NCBI GenBank assembly: GCA_023139255.1
Contig: JAGLNY010000125.1
Span: forward strand, 1 to 33,795
Source of the DNA: Spirochaetales bacterium
GTDB taxonomy: Bacteria; Spirochaetota; Spirochaetia; JABMQR01
Reading direction: 5' to 3'
DNA length: 33,795 nucleotides
The position numbers and the translations under genes are program-made. This document shows positions 29,358 through 33,795 of this stretch, piece by piece (the stretch's first letter is position 1; each line of letters starts with the position of its first letter). The notes beneath the pieces are model-generated. The model did not search any database. It was not told the origin of the DNA and worked only from the letters and a program-made list of their open reading frames with translations.

Positions 29358-30810
29358 GCGATTGATTTTTGAGAAATCGCGTAAGGGTAGAAGAGGATAT
29401 TTTTTTCCAGCCTGTGATATACCGGAAAATGAGCAAACACAATCTTTGCCGGATACCTATTCGAGATGTACGGTGCCGGAATTGCCTGAAGTATCTGAAA
29501 TTGATACTGTACGGCATTATAATCAGTTAAGCCGTAAAAGCTTTGGTGTTGATCTGGGATTTTATCCCCTTGGTTCCTGTACCATGAAATACAATCCCAA
29601 AGTAAATGAAGCGGCAGCTTCACTTGAGAAATTTACTGAACTTCATCCGCTTCAGGATTCATCAACTACACAGGGAGCATTGAAGCTCATGCATGAGTTA
29701 ACCGGGTATCTCTGTGAAATAACCGGGATGACCTGGGGAACTCTGCAGCCTTTTGCGGGTGCCCAGGGCGAATATACCGGAATGAAATTATTTCGTGCAT
29801 ATTTTACTCAGAAGGGAGAGATGCAAAGGAATAATCTTATTGTACCTTCATCTTCTCATGGGACAAACCCTGCTTCAGCCCATTTGGCTGGATTTACGGT
29901 TATTGAGATTCCGGCTGATGAACGCGGGATGGTTAACCCTGAATATCTTGAACCATATCTCAATGATGAACTTGCCGGTATAATGCTTACTAACCCCAAC
30001 ACTCTGGGATTATTTGAGACTGATATTTTAGCAGCAGCAAAAAAAATTCATGATGCAGGAGGATTGCTCTACTATGACGGGGCAAATATGAATGCAATTA
30101 TGGGCAAGGTCAGACCGGGCGATATGGGATTTGATGTAGTTCATCTTAATCTTCACAAAACATTCTCAACACCCCATGGAAGTGGAGGTCCGGGAGCTGG
30201 GCCGGTATTAGTTTCTGAAAGATTAACTCCATTCCTCCCTGTCCCTGATATTGGATTTGATGGGAAGAAATATAATTTTGTCTGGGACAAACCTATGACA
30301 ATGGGAAAAGTTTCCGGATTTAACGGTAACTTCGGAATACTTATCCGGGCATATACCTATATTCGTGTTATGGGAAGCAAAGGATTGAAAAAAGCTTCTG
30401 AAATGGCCGTCCTCAACGCAAATTATCTCAAAACCAGACTTATGTCCAAGTATGAGTTAAAGTACCCCGGGATTTGCAAACATGAATTTGTTCTCTCTGC
30501 AAGCCGTATAAAGGAAGAAACCGGCATCACTGCGATGGATATCGCAAAGGGGCTCCTGGATCTTGGGATTCATCCACCGACAATGTATTTTCCCTTAATT
30601 GTTCCTGAAGCATTAATGATAGAACCTACTGAAACTGAAACAAGGGAAACGTTGGATGATTTTGCGGATATCATGATACAGTTAGCAGAGCAGGCATATC
30701 ACGAACCGGAACTTCTCCATGCTGCACCAATAACTACACCGGTACGGCGTGTCGATGAAGTTCAGGCAGCACGTAAACCGGTTGTCCGGTGGCGAAAAGA
30801 ATCAAACTGA
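29350..30810 (+). CDS. gcvPB: Glycine dehydrogenase (decarboxylating) subunit 2
   Basis: The catalytic C-terminal half of P protein, 486 residues. PLP Lys270 is in NLHKTFSTPHGSGGPGAGP. Other family segments are GFYPLGSCTMKYNPK, LQPFAGAQGEY, SSHGTNPASA and FGILIRAYTYIR. I start at the ATG at 29350, which has GGAGG about 8 bases upstream in gcvPA. The frame is open from 29281 but that part is only an alternative reading of gcvPA. The 8-base overlap couples the two subunits, as needed for a 1:1 complex. It is the last gene of the operon; a new promoter follows. Confidence 0.97.
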   Translation: MNERLIFEKSRKGRRGYFFPACDIPENEQTQSLPDTYSRCTVPELPEVSEIDTVRHYNQLSRKSFGVDLGFYPLGSCTMKYNPKVNEAAASLEKFTELHPLQDSSTTQGALKLMHELTGYLCEITGMTWGTLQPFAGAQGEYTGMKLFRAYFTQKGEMQRNNLIVPSSSHGTNPASAHLAGFTVIEIPADERGMVNPEYLEPYLNDELAGIMLTNPNTLGLFETDILAAAKKIHDAGGLLYYDGANMNAIMGKVRPGDMGFDVVHLNLHKTFSTPHGSGGPGAGPVLVSERLTPFLPVPDIGFDGKKYNFVWDKPMTMGKVSGFNGNFGILIRAYTYIRVMGSKGLKKASEMAVLNANYLKTRLMSKYELKYPGICKHEFVLSASRIKEETGITAMDIAKGLLDLGIHPPTMYFPLIVPEALMIEPTETETRETLDDFADIMIQLAEQAYHEPELLHAAPITTPVRRVDEVQAARKPVVRWRKESN

Positions 30811-30827
30811 TTTATTTACATTTTGTG

Positions 30828-30856
30828 TTGTTTTATCATGTAAAGATTTGTACAAT
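30828..30856 (+). promoter_or_regulatory. Promoter of the dihydroorotate-dehydrogenase-like gene
   Basis: TTGTTT (30828-30833), a 17-base spacer and TACAAT (30851-30856), followed by GGGGG and the ATG at 30883. No T-run terminator separates it from gcvPB. Confidence 0.45.
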
Positions 30857-30882
30857 AGATACAACTTTTTCCGGGGGTACAT

Positions 30883-31869
30883 ATGGTTAATCTTGCAGCT
30901 TCATATCTTGGTCTGAATCTTATAAATCCTATTATTGTTGCCAGCTCCCGTTTAACTTCCCAGCTGGATGGCTTGAAAAAGAGTGAAGATGCCGGTGCGG
31001 GTGCTGTTGTTTTGAAATCGATATTTGAAGAGCAGATTGAATCTGATTCAAATTCCATGATCAAGGGTATGGATGATTTTGCCGTGCATGCTGATGCATA
31101 TGACTTTTTTACCAATTCAAGTAAAGATTATTATATTGATCGATATCTGGAATTAGTAGAACAGGCAAAGAAAGCTCTTTCTATTCCTGTAATTGCGAGT
31201 ATTAACTGTCTCCGCCCGGGTTCATGGCTTGAGTATGCCCATAGATTCCAGGAAATCGGGGCTGATGCCCTGGAAATGAATATGTTTATTCTCCCTTCAA
31301 ATTCTGTAGAAACAGGTCGTGAAATTGAACAGAAATACATTGATCTCATTAAGAACCTGAAAAACCGGTTGGTAATCCCTTTAGCTTTAAAATTGGGAAC
31401 TTACTTCAGTGGGATGGCGAATTTTATGAAACAACTGGATGACAGTGGTATCAGTGGATTGGTTCTTTTTAATAGATATTATAAAACAGATATTGATATA
31501 GAGAACCTGAACTTTAGGGCAGGAAAAATTATTAGTGTAAAAGAGGAATCGGCAGTTCCCCTGCAGTGGACGGCATTGATGTCAGGAGAACTTTCCTGTG
31601 ACATTTGCGGAAACACTGGTATATATTCCGGGGAGACAATCATTAAATTTCTTTTGGCGGGTGCTTCAGCAATCCAGATTTGTTCTTCTATAATGACAGA
31701 GGGGTATACTGTTATAGGTAAAATGAAAGAGACTATAGAGAACTGGATGGAAAGTAAAAATTATACTTCAATAAATGACTTCAGCGGGATTCTCTGTCAG
31801 GAGACACATGATGATCCTGAAATCTGGGAGCGGTCGCAATATGTCAAGGCTGTTTGCGGTATAAGTTAA
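30883..31869 (+). CDS. Dihydroorotate-dehydrogenase-like flavoprotein
   Basis: A 328-residue TIM-barrel protein resembling class 1 DHODs (start LAASYLGLNLINPIIVASSR, then AGAGAVVLKSIFEEQI, IPVIASINC, ADALEMNM, ISGLVLFNRYYKTDID and AGASAIQICSSI for FMN phosphate). It belongs to the 'dihydroorotate dehydrogenase-like' group that also resembles the PreA part of dihydropyrimidine dehydrogenase. No pyrimidine gene is nearby and the orotate-binding Asn/catalytic loop pattern of true PyrD is not clear, so I give no symbol. It has its own promoter, downstream of the gcv operon. Confidence 0.8.
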   Translation: MVNLAASYLGLNLINPIIVASSRLTSQLDGLKKSEDAGAGAVVLKSIFEEQIESDSNSMIKGMDDFAVHADAYDFFTNSSKDYYIDRYLELVEQAKKALSIPVIASINCLRPGSWLEYAHRFQEIGADALEMNMFILPSNSVETGREIEQKYIDLIKNLKNRLVIPLALKLGTYFSGMANFMKQLDDSGISGLVLFNRYYKTDIDIENLNFRAGKIISVKEESAVPLQWTALMSGELSCDICGNTGIYSGETIIKFLLAGASAIQICSSIMTEGYTVIGKMKETIENWMESKNYTSINDFSGILCQETHDDPEIWERSQYVKAVCGIS

Positions 31870-31892
31870 TGAGGCAATTTCAGATACTATGA

Positions 31893-31922
31893 TTGACGTA
31901 TGAAAGTAGATTAGGGTATTAT
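31893..31922 (+). promoter_or_regulatory. Promoter of the acyltransferase gene
   Basis: TTGACG (31893-31898), an 18-base spacer and TATTAT (31917-31922), followed by GAAGG before the ATG at 31943. Confidence 0.5.
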
Positions 31923-31942
31923 TCCATTAATAAGAAGGTAAC

Positions 31943-33088
31943 ATGAATTTACAGGATGAATATGCAGATATCGCACCTTACTCGGGCAAACAGATCAAGG
32001 AAGCAATTGAGCGGCTAAAAGAAGACAAAGATTTTCTGTATAGTCTGTGTGAGGTGACATCACAGTCATGGCGTATTCTGGCACCTGTAAAACGATCCCA
32101 GTTTAAGAATGAATTGTACCCCGTACTGGATAGTGTAAAAACAATCAAGGATTTTCAGGAAAACATCACATCGTTTTTTGTTATGGATAAAATCATTGAA
32201 AATTCTATGGAAGTATTTACCTGGGCCGGGCTGGAAAATCTTGAAAAAGACGGGGCATATCTCTATTTTAGCAATCATCGGGATATTGTTCTTGACTGTG
32301 CATTATTAAATTTTACGCTTGGACGACAGGGATATAAATATGCCGAGATCGCCGTTGGTGATAATCTTCTTTTAAACCAGCTGGCTACCGACTTGTTTAA
32401 ATTGAATGGTGCTGTAACGGTTAAAAGAAGTTTGTCTTTACGGGATAAATTTCACGAATCAAAAAGACTTTCATCGTATTTCGTAAAAACCATCACAGAA
32501 AACAACCGGTCAATGTGGGTTGCCCAGAAAAGCGGCAGAGCAAAGGATGGTATAGACCTGACAAGTCCATCAATTATTAAGATGCTCCATATGTCTCAAA
32601 AAGATGCCGGTATGGATCTTCAGACCTTACTGGGAAAATGCAGGATTGTACCGGTTGCAATCTCTTATGAATTTGATCCCTGCGATATAAATAAGGGACG
32701 TGAATTGCTTAAAAGAAGTCTGAAAGGTGCTTATAAGAAGAAGAAATATGATGATTTGATACAAATTCTTAAAGGGCTGAAAAGATATAAAGGACGAGTG
32801 CATCTTCATGTCGGCAAACCGCTTGGAGTCAATTATGCAGATCACATTGAAGTTGCAAATGAAATTGACAGACAAATACACCTTGGCTATAAGCTCTGGG
32901 CATCAAATTATATAGCTTATGATATACTGGATTCTTCAGGAAGGTTTGACAATAAATATTCAAAATCTGAGAAGAAAAGTTTTATTGCACGTTATAAAAG
33001 ATTGGCAGATGATTTAGTGCATATGGTACTGAATACGTATGCAAATCCAGTACGAATGCAATTAAAAGCATTAGACGAAAGAGGGTAG
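31943..33088 (+). CDS. PlsC/GPAT-type phospholipid acyltransferase
   Basis: A 381-residue protein with an acyltransferase core: AYLYFSNHRDIVLDCALL (about 105-122), LFKLNGAVTVKRS, SMWVAQKSGRAKDG and CRIVPVAISYEFDP. These match motifs I to IV of glycerol-phosphate and lysophosphatidate acyltransferases. In motif I His112 and Asp118 are five residues apart in place of the usual four, with Asp114 as an alternative. No membrane helix is obvious. It probably acts at the inner membrane in lipid synthesis; acceptor unknown. It lies 5 bases before the lipoprotein gene and probably forms an operon with it. Confidence 0.8.
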   Translation: MNLQDEYADIAPYSGKQIKEAIERLKEDKDFLYSLCEVTSQSWRILAPVKRSQFKNELYPVLDSVKTIKDFQENITSFFVMDKIIENSMEVFTWAGLENLEKDGAYLYFSNHRDIVLDCALLNFTLGRQGYKYAEIAVGDNLLLNQLATDLFKLNGAVTVKRSLSLRDKFHESKRLSSYFVKTITENNRSMWVAQKSGRAKDGIDLTSPSIIKMLHMSQKDAGMDLQTLLGKCRIVPVAISYEFDPCDINKGRELLKRSLKGAYKKKKYDDLIQILKGLKRYKGRVHLHVGKPLGVNYADHIEVANEIDRQIHLGYKLWASNYIAYDILDSSGRFDNKYSKSEKKSFIARYKRLADDLVHMVLNTYANPVRMQLKALDERG

Positions 33089-33093
33089 CATTT

Positions 33094-33795
33094 TTGGGCA
33101 TTCCCCTGCAAAAAAAAAGAACCATATACATCCTCAAAAACATAGTACTTATTTTATGTCTTGGTGTTTTTTTGTTTTCTTGTGCACAGGATGAACTGGA
33201 AATCCTGAGTGTAGAATCAAGAATTAGATTTTCCTATGATCCATCTGGAAAGGGTATACAACAGTTTTTTTCCGTTCATTTTGAGGTGGAAAACCGTGAT
33301 ATAGCAGAATCAGTACAGGAACTGAGAATGCTGGCCGATACATCATCGTTCACGTGGGAAGTTGAATCCGGGAAATTACAGATAATGACAATTGATTCCA
33401 GAATTTTTATTGGCACAAATGCTATGTCACAACCTGAAGGGATACTCTTTCCTGAAGGGGATTATAGAATAGAGATTATTACTGGTCAGGGAAATCGGGC
33501 AGAATCCTTGCTTACATTTCCCCGGGCGGAACTTTTTTCCGGTGTCTGGGATAATCCGGGAAATTGGTTTCCTTCAATCACTGAGCAGCCGGATAAATCT
33601 CTTGTTCTTTTTGGCGGGGAGAAATTTCTTATTAGAAGATACAATTCTTCAGGCAGTTACGTGGATGCTTTTTACCTTAATACCCTGATAATTAAGCCGG
33701 ATACAAAAACCTATTTAATGCTTAAGGAGTATGAGTTTATAGAGATATCAGTTTTTAATCATACAGTAGGTGCTGAATTGACAACTGGTCCAATC
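33094..33795 (+). CDS. Lipoprotein, N-terminal part (runs off right edge)
   Basis: Open for 234 codons to the window end. A TTG start (33094) with AGGG about 8 bases upstream gives a basic start (LQKKRTIYILKN), a hydrophobic stretch and a lipobox FLFSC, with Cys about residue 30, so it should be lipidated and exported. The mature part contains beta-rich segments (SRIRFSYDPSG, FFSVHFEVENR, EGDYRIEII) but no domain I recognise. It is 5 bp after the acyltransferase gene. Confidence 0.75.
   Translation, partial: MGIPLQKKRTIYILKNIVLILCLGVFLFSCAQDELEILSVESRIRFSYDPSGKGIQQFFSVHFEVENRDIAESVQELRMLADTSSFTWEVESGKLQIMTIDSRIFIGTNAMSQPEGILFPEGDYRIEIITGQGNRAESLLTFPRAELFSGVWDNPGNWFPSITEQPDKSLVLFGGEKFLIRRYNSSGSYVDAFYLNTLIIKPDTKTYLMLKEYEFIEISVFNHTVGAELTTGPI

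Noticed and set aside
1..33795. CRISPR array, tRNA or rRNA genes
   Set aside because: No regularly spaced repeats, and no tRNA- or rRNA-like segments, were recognised in any gap.

Overview
The window is a moderately AT-rich bacterial chromosome segment with short intergenic gaps. The gene set fits a free-living or host-associated anaerobic spirochaete: S21, a DUF1820 protein, a split glycine decarboxylase, a long RecJ, a DUF4105 membrane protein and a lipobox lipoprotein. That placement is inference from overall character, since there is no rRNA or other phylogenetic marker here.

Layout. 1-2158: an ArfB-type ribosome-rescue hydrolase (cut by the left edge) and a PadR regulator, divergent from an MFS permease across a shared operator/promoter region. 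2286-6183: a structured mRNA leader with a small upstream ORF, then a translationally coupled pair of ABC exporter half-transporters whose motifs indicate one degenerate and one functional ATP site. 6178-9786 (minus strand): a U32 peptidase-family protein and Lon protease. 9834-11083: a MITE-like inverted-repeat element upstream of lon, and a two-gene AbiEii-type nucleotidyltransferase module with its probable partner. 11254-12687: an isolated pair of HisI-like and HisG-like genes with several substitutions at conserved positions. 12779-16840: LacI and AraC regulators, a GH4 alpha-galactosidase, and the N-terminal remnant of an MFS permease. 16852-18430: a DUF1820 protein and carbamate kinase. 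18538-23309: a DUF4105 protein divergent from a tightly overlapped recO-thpR-recJ operon. 23486-30810: rpsU, then a long serine/glycine operon serA-serC-lrp-gcvT-gcvH-gcvPA-gcvPB behind a strong promoter. 30883-33795: a dihydroorotate-dehydrogenase-like protein, a PlsC-type acyltransferase and the start of a lipoprotein.

How the genes work together. SerA and SerC make phosphoserine from 3-phosphoglycerate. The four gcv products (T, H, P1, P2) exchange glycine with C1-tetrahydrofolate, CO2 and ammonia. An Lrp/AsnC regulator sits between the two sets, so serine-glycine-C1 flow appears to be one regulon. RecO and RecJ belong to the RecFOR recombination pathway. The galactosidase locus has its regulators but only a broken permease.

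Points most worth following up: (1) RecJ carries an inserted segment of about 130 residues resembling a DEDDh (DnaQ-like) exonuclease with lost catalytic residues; (2) the ABC exporter leader looks like a uORF-controlled attenuation or sequestration switch; (3) a MITE-like repeat family lies in the same orientation just upstream of lon, arcC and serA; (4) the orphan HisI/HisG-like pair has altered active sites.
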